From: CAYQTO01 sp964420455
GTDB taxonomy: Bacteria > Sumerlaeota > Sumerlaeia > SLMS01
Assembly (NCBI GenBank): GCA_964420455.1
Contig: CAYQTO010000158.1
Location: 1-8,590, forward strand
DNA length: 8,590 nt
Reading direction: 5' to 3'
Positions 1 to 5,858 of this stretch are shown piece after piece; position 1 is the stretch's first letter; the number at the start of each line of letters is the position of its first letter. The notes beneath the pieces are model-generated. The model was not told where the DNA came from and made no database searches. It saw only the letters and a list, made by a program, of their open reading frames with translations. The position numbers and the translations under genes were made by a program.

Positions 1-1239
1 ATGGAGGGGTGTGGGGATGGCGGCGGCGCCGAGGGGGCGGGACCAGCGGGTGCGGGGCGAGGCGGGGTGGGGGCGGTCGAGGTCGAAGGCGGTCGACCGC
101 TCGGCGACCGGTTGATCGCCGCGATGGAAGCGCACCTTGAGGTAGTGGGCGCCGTTGGGGGCGGCGGAGAGGTCCGTCTGATCGGTGATTTCCTCGCCGT
201 TGAGGAGCCGCTCCTCGCGAAGGCCGTCGCCTCCGTCACAGCTGGCGCGGACCGGGACCGTGTCGCCGGAGAGAACCTCGCGAAAGGCCGGCGCCGCGAT
301 CGTTGCCTTGGGGCGCGCGGGCGCCGTGTCCAGCCGCTTCTCCAGCAGCAGGTTCGTCCGCGAGTGGTCGAAGGCATGGACGTTGATCACGCGGAGGACG
401 CCGCCCTGTATATCCACGACGCTGTAGCCGTCGCGCTCGCGCTGGGCGTCTGAGAAGGTGGCGGTGGCGATGCAGCCGTCGAGGCCCGGGGCGATGTCGT
501 TGCGGGTCGCGCGATGAAAATGCCCGAGCAGGACCACGGCGAGATGGTGGTCGCGGAGTTCGTCGCGGACCCGGTCCTTGTCGTATTCGGAGGCGAAGGA
601 GGCGGGGTTGAAGGGGTGGTGCCAGAAGAGGACCAGCGGCGTGGTGGGGGGGGTCTGGCGGAGGACCTCGCGGAGGAAGAGGATCGTCTCCTCGCCAAAG
701 GAGGGGAGCGGCTCCTGGAAGGTCGCGCTGTTGAGGCCGATGAAGCGCACCCCCTTGTGGTCGAACGTATAGCTGACGTCGCCATAGAGCTCGCGAAACC
801 GCCGCGTGTCCGTCACCCAGGTATTGTCGTGGTTGCCAAGGCACCAATAGAAGGGGAAGGGCATGCCATCGACGTACCTGTCGACGAGTTGCTGGGTGAC
901 GCCGGGGAAGCCGTACTCGGTGATGTCACCGGTGTGGATGGCGAACTCGGGGGAGAGCGTGGGGGCGGCGTCGGGGGCGGGGCGGACCGGGCCGAGGGCA
1001 CGCAGCGTGCGCACCGCATCGTAGCTGCGCAGACGGCCGAGGTCCTCCGGCATGTCGTAGAACGGCGACACGTGGGTGTCCGACACGTGCACAAAGGAGA
1101 AGTCGCCGAGCGGGCCGGGCGTGGGGAGCGAGAGCGCCTCGACCGCCGCGCCGAGCACGGAATCCTTGGACGTCATCAGCCAGACGGGCAGGCCGACGCA
1201 GGTGAGCTGGAGAAAGCGGCGACGCGAGAGCGTGGGCAT
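1..1239 (-). CDS. Tat-exported calcineurin-like metallophosphoesterase, Ig-like domain, start of a PQQ-type propeller (3' end outside window)
   Basis: The frame is open for 413 codons from an ATG at 1239 to the window edge, with no stop, so the C-terminus is missing. The N-terminus has a textbook twin-arginine motif (SRRRFLQ, residues 5-11) followed by a short hydrophobic stretch, implying export in folded form. The dimetal phosphoesterase motifs appear in order: D54-x-H56 (VSDTHVSP), G104-D105, G135-N136-H137-D138, H207/H208 (FWHHPF) and G239-H240-F-H242. The catalytic core is therefore complete. Residues about 310-390 look like a beta-sandwich Ig-like domain (NGEEITD, then GAHYLKVRF). The last residues, WSRPLGAAAIPTPLH, resemble the first blade of a PQQ-type beta-propeller, so a propeller is predicted beyond the edge. 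The substrate is unknown; the family cleaves phosphoesters with two metal ions. A GGAAAAGG ribosome-binding stretch lies about 7 bases upstream of the ATG. Confidence 0.93.
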   Translation of the reverse strand, partial: MPTLSRRRFLQLTCVGLPVWLMTSKDSVLGAAVEALSLPTPGPLGDFSFVHVSDTHVSPFYDMPEDLGRLRSYDAVRTLRALGPVRPAPDAAPTLSPEFAIHTGDITEYGFPGVTQQLVDRYVDGMPFPFYWCLGNHDNTWVTDTRRFRELYGDVSYTFDHKGVRFIGLNSATFQEPLPSFGEETILFLREVLRQTPPTTPLVLFWHHPFNPASFASEYDKDRVRDELRDHHLAVVLLGHFHRATRNDIAPGLDGCIATATFSDAQRERDGYSVVDIQGGVLRVINVHAFDHSRTNLLLEKRLDTAPARPKATIAAPAFREVLSGDTVPVRASCDGGDGLREERLLNGEEITDQTDLSAAPNGAHYLKVRFHRGDQPVAERSTAFDLDRPHPASPRTRWSRPLGAAAIPTPLH

Positions 1240-1380
1240 GAACGGGCCTTTTCCGATCGGATTCGGGGGTTGCCGGGACCTCTGGACAGGCACAGGGAAA
1301 AGCTCAACCGGATTTCCCACCGGCAAGTCGTCTCTACACAACGGATGGCAGGAGAAGCTTGCGGCGGCCGTTCGGGGTGG
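1240..1380 (-). promoter_or_regulatory. Upstream region of the metallophosphoesterase gene
   Basis: This 141-bp gap separates the low-GC operon from the metallophosphoesterase, which is read in the same direction. It carries the ribosome-binding site (GGAAAAGG on the minus strand, about 1247-1254) and almost all of the first copy of the 112-bp repeat. No convincing -35/-10 pair or T-tailed terminator hairpin was found, so the metallophosphoesterase may be partly transcribed by read-through from the operon. That last point is inference. Confidence 0.4.
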
Positions 1381-1381
1381 C
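1270..1381. repeat. 112-bp direct repeat, copy A
   Basis: Positions 1270-1381 align without gaps to 5113-5224 (constant offset 3843), with 7 mismatches counted by eye, about 94% identity. The mismatches fall in three small clusters (ca/tg, cac/tgg and ag/ga). Similarity stops at 1381, the last base of the stop codon of the operon's final gene when read on the minus strand. This copy lies directly upstream of the intact metallophosphoesterase and contains no obvious strong hairpin. Confidence 0.95.
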
Positions 1382-2229
1382 TACGCTTCCTGTTGGATGA
1401 GCTTCGCCAGAAATTCAGTTTCCAGCCTGTTCGGCAGCACATCGAATGGGAGCCCCTCGAGTACCAAAAGCCCCAGAAGGTACGGGTCCTCATTGGTCGA
1501 GTCGAGATCAACCACTTCCTGCAGCCGCTTCTCGAAATCATGATAGTCCGCCGGCTCACTGGATGTTAAGTCTGAAGGAATACTCAAATTGATACAACCC
1601 AGACTGTCCTGGTGGGACCACCTCATTGTTGGTGATGGATGTATGTAAACCTCAGACTTATACCGGCGCGAAGCGACGTGACAAATTTCGGGGACCCAGC
1701 CGAACCCTGGATCAACATCGGGAAAAGTCAACTGGCTTAAAACCTGATTCTCCTGCAAGGGGATGATACCCGATCGGGACCCATAGGCCGAAATGTGCAA
1801 GGCAACGCTGACCCGATCCTTCCAAACGGCTTTCTGCAACGAATACAAACCGAGCGGAAGCGATTGGTGTCCAAAAAGGACGGCTTTTCCCGCGGGAGAT
1901 GGCACATCATCCCAAAGTGGCTGCCCGCTGGAGGTAGTGGTCGAACGGGACATCCATTCTTTGGAAACCGCCTCGTACACATTCCCTTCCAGTCTGTAGA
2001 TTCTAAGTGGCGAGTTTCTGAAAGGAATCTCCTGCGCATTGGCGTCCAATCTTTCGTTACGCCGATGCACCACCACAAGAACCTTTGGAAATGCAGGCGC
2101 CTCGGACTGTGCGCCTTGAATCGTTACCGATGCGGGTGTCAGGATGGTGGCGAGCATTGTCGGCGAAATCCAAAGGGCGGCGCAAACCAATGCAGCACAG
2201 AGATACAGGCCAAGTCGTCGTCGATTCAA
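1381..2229 (-). CDS. Exported protein with L,D-transpeptidase (YkuD)-like His/Cys motif
   Basis: The 282-residue product starts with RRR and a long hydrophobic segment (about residues 6-32), a signal peptide or signal anchor. Residues 195-215 read YIHPSP, then a gap, then SLGCINLS. This is a His197 followed 15 residues later by Cys212 in an S-x-G-C-I-N-L context, like the catalytic H...S-H-G-C-x-R/N motif of YkuD-type L,D-transpeptidases. Upstream, LPLGLYSL (124-131) resembles the family's TPxGxYxI strand, and ALHISAYGSRSGIIPL could be the following strands. The usual SHG is SLG here, so the assignment is tentative. If right, it acts on peptidoglycan outside the membrane through a Cys thioester. 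The start is TTG at 2229, which overlaps the stop of the preceding gene as TTGA (2226-2229); a GAGG lies about 11 bases upstream. The gene is last in the low-GC operon and ends in TAG at the edge of repeat copy A. Confidence 0.85.
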   Translation of the reverse strand: MNRRRLGLYLCAALVCAALWISPTMLATILTPASVTIQGAQSEAPAFPKVLVVVHRRNERLDANAQEIPFRNSPLRIYRLEGNVYEAVSKEWMSRSTTTSSGQPLWDDVPSPAGKAVLFGHQSLPLGLYSLQKAVWKDRVSVALHISAYGSRSGIIPLQENQVLSQLTFPDVDPGFGWVPEICHVASRRYKSEVYIHPSPTMRWSHQDSLGCINLSIPSDLTSSEPADYHDFEKRLQEVVDLDSTNEDPYLLGLLVLEGLPFDVLPNRLETEFLAKLIQQEA

Positions 2230-3083
2230 TTTGGCCGCCGCCTCAAGAGCAGGATGTAGGCGGCGAACCCGATTGCAAATATCCCCAAGACGATTACGGC
2301 GACCTGGGAGTATCGACGCAGGGTCAAAGCAGTCGGTGCGGACCGCTGATTGGAATTTCCAATCGGCGCCTCTCCCGCTTGGTATACAAGCCTTGCTCCT
2401 TGGCTGGAAAAGGAATTCTCGAAGGCGGCAAAATCATATTCAACACCGCTGGTCAGTGGTTCGAAGCGCAGGCGAAAACGATCCGAGACGTTAAGCGTCC
2501 ATGTGAGGTCGGGCCTCTTCAAGGTGACGTCATAAGCCATCGGCAACATCACATCGCCAACCCCTGCATGGCCTGAGTACTTGATCTCGACGACAAGCAA
2601 CGTGGTCCCGTCCTCCGCCACCAACTCCTCCTGGCTTTCGATGACGCGTCCATCCTCGACAATGAGTTCGCCTGCTCGGTTAGCGAATTGACGACCGAGA
2701 AGGTCAACTCTTGTAGGAGGGATACTGATCAGGAAGCGACCTTGCTGTTGAGAACGCAGTTGGGGGGCGGATGCCACCAATTCCTGATAGTAGAGTGGAG
2801 CAAAGTAGAGAAAGGATTCCGGAGCCAGTTTGAAATCCGATTCAAGATCGAGAAAGCGCAGGGGAAGCTGCCCGTATATCCGGAGAAAGCTTGATTCCCC
2901 ATCTGAAATGAATCCTTCAGTCCCAAGAGAGTCCGTGATCATACCGCCAAAGGTCGATGGCGACGCGGAAATCAGCACCTTCTTGACACTCCCATCCGAC
3001 TCCGCAGTTCCGGTCAATACAAAGGCATGGACCGGCGCCAGGAGAGTGATGGCGATGAACAAGGCAAGAAGAAGACGGTTCAT
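2226..3083 (-). CDS. Secreted-domain protein with signal peptide and C-terminal membrane anchor, unknown function
   Basis: Starting at the ATG at 3083 gives 285 residues; a TTG six bases earlier (3089) would add two. The ATG is preferred because a GGAGAG ribosome-binding site lies about 8 bases before it. Residues 1-20 (MNRLLLALFIAITLLAPVHA) are a clear signal peptide. About 240 polar, beta-rich residues follow without cysteine clusters or a motif I recognise. Residues 261-280 form one transmembrane helix followed by RRRPN. The topology is therefore an extracytoplasmic domain tethered at its C-terminus. The anchor resembles a sorting tail (helix plus Arg cluster), but no PEP or LPXTG signal precedes it. 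The stop TGA (2226-2228) is shared with the TTG start of the next gene, and the gene follows the prepilin directly. No function is assigned. Confidence 0.85.
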   Translation of the reverse strand: MNRLLLALFIAITLLAPVHAFVLTGTAESDGSVKKVLISASPSTFGGMITDSLGTEGFISDGESSFLRIYGQLPLRFLDLESDFKLAPESFLYFAPLYYQELVASAPQLRSQQQGRFLISIPPTRVDLLGRQFANRAGELIVEDGRVIESQEELVAEDGTTLLVVEIKYSGHAGVGDVMLPMAYDVTLKRPDLTWTLNVSDRFRLRFEPLTSGVEYDFAAFENSFSSQGARLVYQAGEAPIGNSNQRSAPTALTLRRYSQVAVIVLGIFAIGFAAYILLLRRRPN

Positions 3084-3085
3084 GA

Positions 3086-3709
3086 TCAATGCTCTCCAAG
3101 GAGAGACGGCGTGGTCGGCTGTCGGGCTGAATTCCTGCTACCCCTCCAAATATTGCCGTCCGACAAGGCGCCGTTGGTGGGGTCGTAAACAAGCTGGGCG
3201 CTGTTTCTGAATCCATGACCGAATCGTTCATCCGGCCCCACCGACGCCAATCGCCACTCTCCATAGAAATCCCGGGCCCCTGGCCAGAACGTCGACTGGC
3301 TGTTTCTTGTGACATAGACACCAAGGACCTGATAGGTGTAAAGACGCTCATCCAAAGGAACCGACTTCTTTGAGGCGGTGAAGGGATCCAATACAAACGG
3401 ATTAGAAACATAGGCAACCGGAGTGCTCAGGGATTTGGACACCACCCCGTTAACAGGAATTCCAGCGACCAAGTCGTATCGGGGGTCCTGATAGAATTGA
3501 TAATGAGCCATACGTGGAGGGACATTCGCATCAACGCCATACGACTCGATCGCCATGCTCAATGTTCGCAAATCAGCAGCGACTCTGGCCACCTTCGCCC
3601 GCACGGAAGCCTCCAGGAGCGAAGGAGTGGCAACAGCAGCCAGTAGGGCGATAATCGTGACAACCAACAGCAACTCAATAAGCGTAAACGCGCCCTTATA
3701 TCGTGTCAC
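3086..3709 (-). CDS. Type IV pilin / type II secretion pseudopilin-like prepilin
   Basis: This 207-residue protein opens with MTRYKGAFTLIELLLVV, the class III signal of type IV pilins and pseudopilins. Cleavage by prepilin peptidase most likely follows A7, leaving Phe8 as +1 (to be N-methylated) and Glu12 at +5. The hydrophobic helix runs to about residue 30 (ALLAAVATPSLLEA). It continues as an amphipathic spine, RAKVARVAADLRTLSMAIESYG, typical of GspG-like pilins from several uncultured phyla. The globular part contains SVGPDERFGHGF and YDPTNGALSDG, which I recognise from such prepilins. The start is GTG at 3709, overlapping the previous gene's stop as GTGA (3706-3709). It is the only pilin here: no ATPase, prepilin peptidase or secretin gene is nearby, so assembly would need machinery encoded elsewhere. 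Confidence 0.92.
   Translation of the reverse strand: MTRYKGAFTLIELLLVVTIIALLAAVATPSLLEASVRAKVARVAADLRTLSMAIESYGVDANVPPRMAHYQFYQDPRYDLVAGIPVNGVVSKSLSTPVAYVSNPFVLDPFTASKKSVPLDERLYTYQVLGVYVTRNSQSTFWPGARDFYGEWRLASVGPDERFGHGFRNSAQLVYDPTNGALSDGNIWRGSRNSARQPTTPSLLGEH
3092..3105 (-). promoter_or_regulatory. Ribosome-binding site inside a short inverted repeat
   Basis: On the plus strand this reads CTCTCCAAGGAGAG: six complementary bases on each side of a 2-base centre, or a 5-bp stem with a 4-base loop in RNA. On the minus-strand mRNA the GGAGAG half is the best ribosome-binding site for the ATG at 3083. Pairing could mask it until ribosomes finishing the prepilin gene open the stem. This is inference; the repeat itself is directly visible. 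Confidence 0.45.
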
Positions 3710-4686
3710 GGCTCGTAGATCACCCTTAGGAAACCGGATTCCAGAATGTCAAAATGCAGACCCCGTTCAATGTGACGAAGCGTATTCTGCTTTCCGAGAG
3801 CCGGCTCGTACTCCGGCGCTTGTTCGGAGATAGCCAAGTGGATCAACGACGCGGTGAATTCGGAGGAGAGGGCTCCGTCAGGCAGGAACTTATTCAGCGT
3901 ATACTGGGTGATCACGCTCGGAAACTCCGGCCTTCCATAGTCGGCCCTGATCACGGCGGTCTGCCCAGACGGGAACAGGTAGACAGCATCGGTCGGACGT
4001 GCAACCCCATTCAGCCGCTCGAATTGCGCCTCGAATTCGAAACCATAAAGTACCGAGCGCCCTGTAGCAATGAATGAGGTGTTATCCTTTGGAGCATATG
4101 TGAGCGGCATTTCCGCAAAATAATAGGCAGAGAATGAGGACCAGTCATGGGGAAGTGCCGCCCTATCTGCGGTGTCTACGGGGCCACGAATGGTAATGAG
4201 GTAGGGCGCACCACGGAGTGGTGCATAGGCACCCAACTCAATCGTGATCAATTTTCTCCAGGCGTCATCATCCTCAGACAGGACCGCCTGGTTGGTATCG
4301 GGTCGACTCATCAATCGGATTTCACCATGACGCCAAAAATCCGACTGATAGGGGGCGTCGAAAGTCGTTTGAAAATACCGCGTGACCGAAGTCGTTCTGC
4401 CACCGTGGTAATTCAGCTCCAGAGTGTCTCTGGCACCGTTGCGCAGCCGGTCCAGTATTTCTTTCTCCGCTGGGGACATTTGCGGATTGGGATCCGGCAC
4501 CGTTGCTGGGGAAACCACATTCAGGCCGCTGTAGGTGAGCTGTACTCTCGTCAATGTTTCGGCATGCAGAGACTCAAATGCTGCAATTTCGGCAGCGTAC
4601 TCCTGACCGCTGCCGAGTGCCAGACTCGGCAGCAGGGCAAGACCAGTCAGGAAAGTTAACTTGCTCAGCAGGATGTTGGAGTCCAT
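3706..4686 (-). CDS. Secreted protein of unknown function
   Basis: This 326-residue protein starts at the ATG at 4686. Residues 1-25 or so (hydrophobic LLSKLTFLTGLALLPSLALG) are a signal peptide with likely cleavage near ALG-S. There is no lipobox cysteine and no later transmembrane helix, so the protein should be periplasmic or secreted. The mature part is soluble and mixed alpha/beta, with many aromatic and acidic residues (for example QTTFDAPYQSDFWRHGEIRL). I recognise no family or catalytic motif. It resembles in style the large, poorly described secreted proteins of Planctomycetes and Verrucomicrobia. No clear ribosome-binding site precedes the ATG. The start lies inside the end of the upstream cysteine-rich gene (22-base overlap), so translation may depend on coupling. 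The stop overlaps the prepilin start by 4 bases. No function is assigned. Confidence 0.85.
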   Translation of the reverse strand: MDSNILLSKLTFLTGLALLPSLALGSGQEYAAEIAAFESLHAETLTRVQLTYSGLNVVSPATVPDPNPQMSPAEKEILDRLRNGARDTLELNYHGGRTTSVTRYFQTTFDAPYQSDFWRHGEIRLMSRPDTNQAVLSEDDDAWRKLITIELGAYAPLRGAPYLITIRGPVDTADRAALPHDWSSFSAYYFAEMPLTYAPKDNTSFIATGRSVLYGFEFEAQFERLNGVARPTDAVYLFPSGQTAVIRADYGRPEFPSVITQYTLNKFLPDGALSSEFTASLIHLAISEQAPEYEPALGKQNTLRHIERGLHFDILESGFLRVIYEP

Positions 4687-4982
4687 GGCAGCGTTTGCGT
4701 TGGCGTACCGGTGCAGTCGCCGGTCATATAGACATTAAGGACGCCACACGTTACGTTTTTGTTTTCACGGCAGCGTTGGTACCACTTTCCGGTGGTGCAG
4801 CTCCGATATGACGCCTCGCCGACAGCCTCATACTCCCAGCAGAGGTTGGAGGCAAGCTCGAGTTTTGTGCTCGTGCAAGCCGTTTCCCCACCGCACTTCT
4901 CGCCCCACCCCCCAGCATATACACCTCCCCCTGGGATTGTAACTAGCAGAAACGAAATAAGGAAGGCCTTTAACGTTTTTAT
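4665..4982 (-). CDS. Small secreted 8-cysteine protein, apparent ATA start, first gene of the operon
   Basis: Reading the minus strand in the frame ending at TGA 4665-4667 gives 105 codons with no internal stop. The N-terminus (KTLKAFLISFLLVTIPGGGVYAG) is a classic signal peptide with two lysines, a hydrophobic core and a VYA-G cleavage site near residue 23. The mature 80 or so residues contain eight cysteines (C30, C36, C48, C62, C71, C79, C90, C105), an even number suited to four disulfides, plus many W, Y, G and T. No family is recognised. A strong AGGAG (4989-4993) lies 6 bases upstream of an ATA codon (4980-4982). No ATG, GTG or TTG occurs in frame near it; the only in-frame ATG is codon 86. 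Either ATA is a rare start codon or the original ATG has mutated and the gene is silent. Standard gene callers would miss it. It overlaps the next gene by 22 bases. Confidence 0.65.
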   Translation of the reverse strand: MKTLKAFLISFLLVTIPGGGVYAGGWGEKCGGETACTSTKLELASNLCWEYEAVGEASYRSCTTGKWYQRCRENKNVTCGVLNVYMTGDCTGTPTQTLPWTPTSC

Positions 4983-4988
4983 GTTGAA

Positions 4989-4994
4989 CTCCTG
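4989..4994 (-). promoter_or_regulatory. Ribosome-binding site for the cysteine-rich gene
   Basis: CAGGAG on the minus strand, 6 bases upstream of the ATA at 4980-4982. It is a near-ideal Shine-Dalgarno at the correct distance, and it is the main argument for placing the start at ATA rather than further inside. Confidence 0.6.
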
Positions 4995-5003
4995 ATTTTT
5001 GGT

Positions 5004-5043
5004 CGGGACTTCCTGAGGCTGGGGATCATGGCTTGCAGTCCCG
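5004..5043. repeat. Separated 7-bp inverted repeat upstream of the operon
   Basis: CGGGACT at 5004-5010 and AGTCCCG at 5037-5043 are perfect reverse complements separated by 26 bases. The pair spans the candidate -10 region and leader of the operon. It could be an operator, a leader hairpin or the end of a mobile segment; the sequence alone does not decide. Confidence 0.35.
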
Positions 5044-5055
5044 TGCGACTGTCAA
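5025..5055 (-). promoter_or_regulatory. Possible promoter of the low-GC operon
   Basis: A perfect TTGACA (5050-5055, minus strand) is followed after 19 bases by CATGAT (5025-5030), which matches the -10 consensus at 4 of 6 positions. It lies 43 bases before the ATA start. The spacer is longer than ideal, so this is only a candidate. It sits where the duplicated metallophosphoesterase fragment ends, so the promoter may have formed at that junction. Confidence 0.25.
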
Positions 5056-5056
5056 T

Positions 5057-5224
5057 AGAAAAGCTCGCGGTGGCATTGCAACCGTCGAGGCTCGGGGCGA
5101 TATCGTTGCGGTTTGCCGGGACCTCTGGACAGGTGCAGGGAAAAGCTCAACCGGATTTCCCACCGGCAAGTCGTCTCTATGGAACGGATGGCAGGAGGAA
5201 CTTGCGGCGGCCGTTCGGGGTGGC
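5057..5224 (-). pseudogene. Broken duplicate of the metallophosphoesterase gene: internal fragment fused to its upstream region
   Basis: Positions 5067-5111 match 461-505 inside the metallophosphoesterase gene with 5 mismatches in 45 bases; weak similarity continues to 5057. On the minus strand this encodes RNDIAPSLDGCNATASF, against RNDIAPGLDGCIATATF (residues 246-262) in the intact protein. Immediately to the right, 5113-5224 match the upstream region of the intact gene (1270-1381). The order and strand are the same as at the intact locus, but about 764 bp in between (506-1269 in the intact copy) are absent, including the start codon, signal peptide and all metal-binding motifs. The join lies near short TTGC/TTTGC strings present at both source sites. 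This is a relic with no coding potential of its own. Confidence 0.8.
5113..5224. repeat. 112-bp direct repeat, copy B
   Basis: Second copy of the repeat at 1270-1381, same orientation, no indels, 7 mismatches. Here it is joined on its left to a fragment of the metallophosphoesterase coding sequence and on its right to the DinB leader. Copies A and B bracket the low-GC operon, so recombination between them would delete about 3.8 kb. Confidence 0.95.
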
Positions 5225-5339
5225 CGGGCTGCCGAAACGACTTTCCGGCGACGGAATGGGTACCCCTTGCCCCCTCGTCGTAACACGAGCCCTGAACCTT
5301 TTCAGGTACCACCATCCCCCCCTCCTCAGGAGCATCGTC
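5225..5339 (+). promoter_or_regulatory. Leader region of the DinB gene
   Basis: This stretch between repeat copy B and the DinB start holds a perfect 6-bp inverted repeat, CCTGAA-CCTT-TTCAGG (5291-5306), which could be an operator or leader hairpin. It also holds the ribosome-binding site AGGAG at 5328-5332, 7 bases before the ATG at 5340. No convincing -35/-10 pair was identified. Confidence 0.4.
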
Positions 5340-5858
5340 ATGGGCATGATCGCCGACACCCTCGCCCAGGAAATCGAGCACGAGGCCAGGTCCACCCGGG
5401 CCATGCTCGCCCTCGTCCCCGCGGACCGCTTCGACTACAAGCCCCACGAAAAGTCGATGCCGCTCATGATGCTCGCCTCGCACCTGGCGGAGTCCCTCGA
5501 TTGGCTCGTGGGCACGATCCGTGACGACCGCTGGGAAATGGACGAGGAGACCTACCAGCCCTTCGTCGCCGGATCCGTAGAGGAGTTGCTGGCCACCTTC
5601 GACAGCAACCTGGCGGCGGGGCTCGAGGCGCTCCGCGACGCAAGCGACGAGCACATGATGGGTGTCTGGACGATGACCAACAAGGCCACCGGGGCGGCGT
5701 TCTTCAGCATGCCCCGCGCCGCCGTGGTCCGCGCCTTCATCTGCAACCATGTGTACCATCACCGGGGCCAGCTGAGCGTGTACCTGCGCCTGCTCGACCA
5801 GCCCCTTCCGCAGGTCTACGGGCCGACCGCGGACCACCCGGAGATGCCCGTCGGGTAA
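5340..5858 (+). CDS. DinB-family (DinB/YfiT-like) putative metal-dependent protein
   Basis: This 172-residue protein shows the DinB four-helix pattern. Helix 1 begins IADTLAQEIEHEARSTRAML, then F-DYKPHEKS, then the first metal-ligand helix LMMLASHLAESLDWL with His48. The C-terminal helix carries NHVYHHRGQLSVYLRLL with His137 and His140/His141, supplying the rest of the three-histidine site. Length and motif spacing fit the family. DinB proteins are cytosolic; those with known roles include thiol-dependent transferases and hydrolases, but no substrate can be read here. The ATG at 5340 is chosen because AGGAG lies 7 bases before it and the family motif begins right after. The open frame extends back to 5028, but that part runs through repeat copy B and the pseudogene fragment and is not protein-like. 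It stands alone, convergent with the next gene. Confidence 0.93.
   Translation: MGMIADTLAQEIEHEARSTRAMLALVPADRFDYKPHEKSMPLMMLASHLAESLDWLVGTIRDDRWEMDEETYQPFVAGSVEELLATFDSNLAAGLEALRDASDEHMMGVWTMTNKATGAAFFSMPRAAVVRAFICNHVYHHRGQLSVYLRLLDQPLPQVYGPTADHPEMPVG

Noticed and set aside
1270..1381. Repeat as phage or integrase attachment site
   Set aside because: There is no tRNA gene, integrase or short core sequence, and copy B includes metallophosphoesterase coding sequence, so duplication explains it better.
1270..1381. Conserved peptide frame through both repeat copies (for example DDLPVGNPVELFP)
   Set aside because: The frame is open in both copies but has no start with a ribosome-binding site, and the mismatches show no bias to third codon positions.
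514..1569. Long plus-strand open frame of 351 codons
   Set aside because: It lies opposite the metallophosphoesterase, whose Tat motif and five metal-binding motifs are unmistakable. The plus-strand product is low-complexity (G, E, R, V rich) and runs through repeat A into another gene, as antisense frames in GC-rich DNA do.
2226..2310. PEP-CTERM-type sorting tail on the anchored protein
   Set aside because: The C-terminal helix followed by RRRPN fits the general shape, but no PEP motif precedes the helix, and no exosortase gene is visible.
5028..5339. N-terminal extension of the DinB protein by 104 codons
   Set aside because: The extension translates the relic and repeat copy B, is not protein-like, and the ATG at 5340 has a good ribosome-binding site at the family's normal start.
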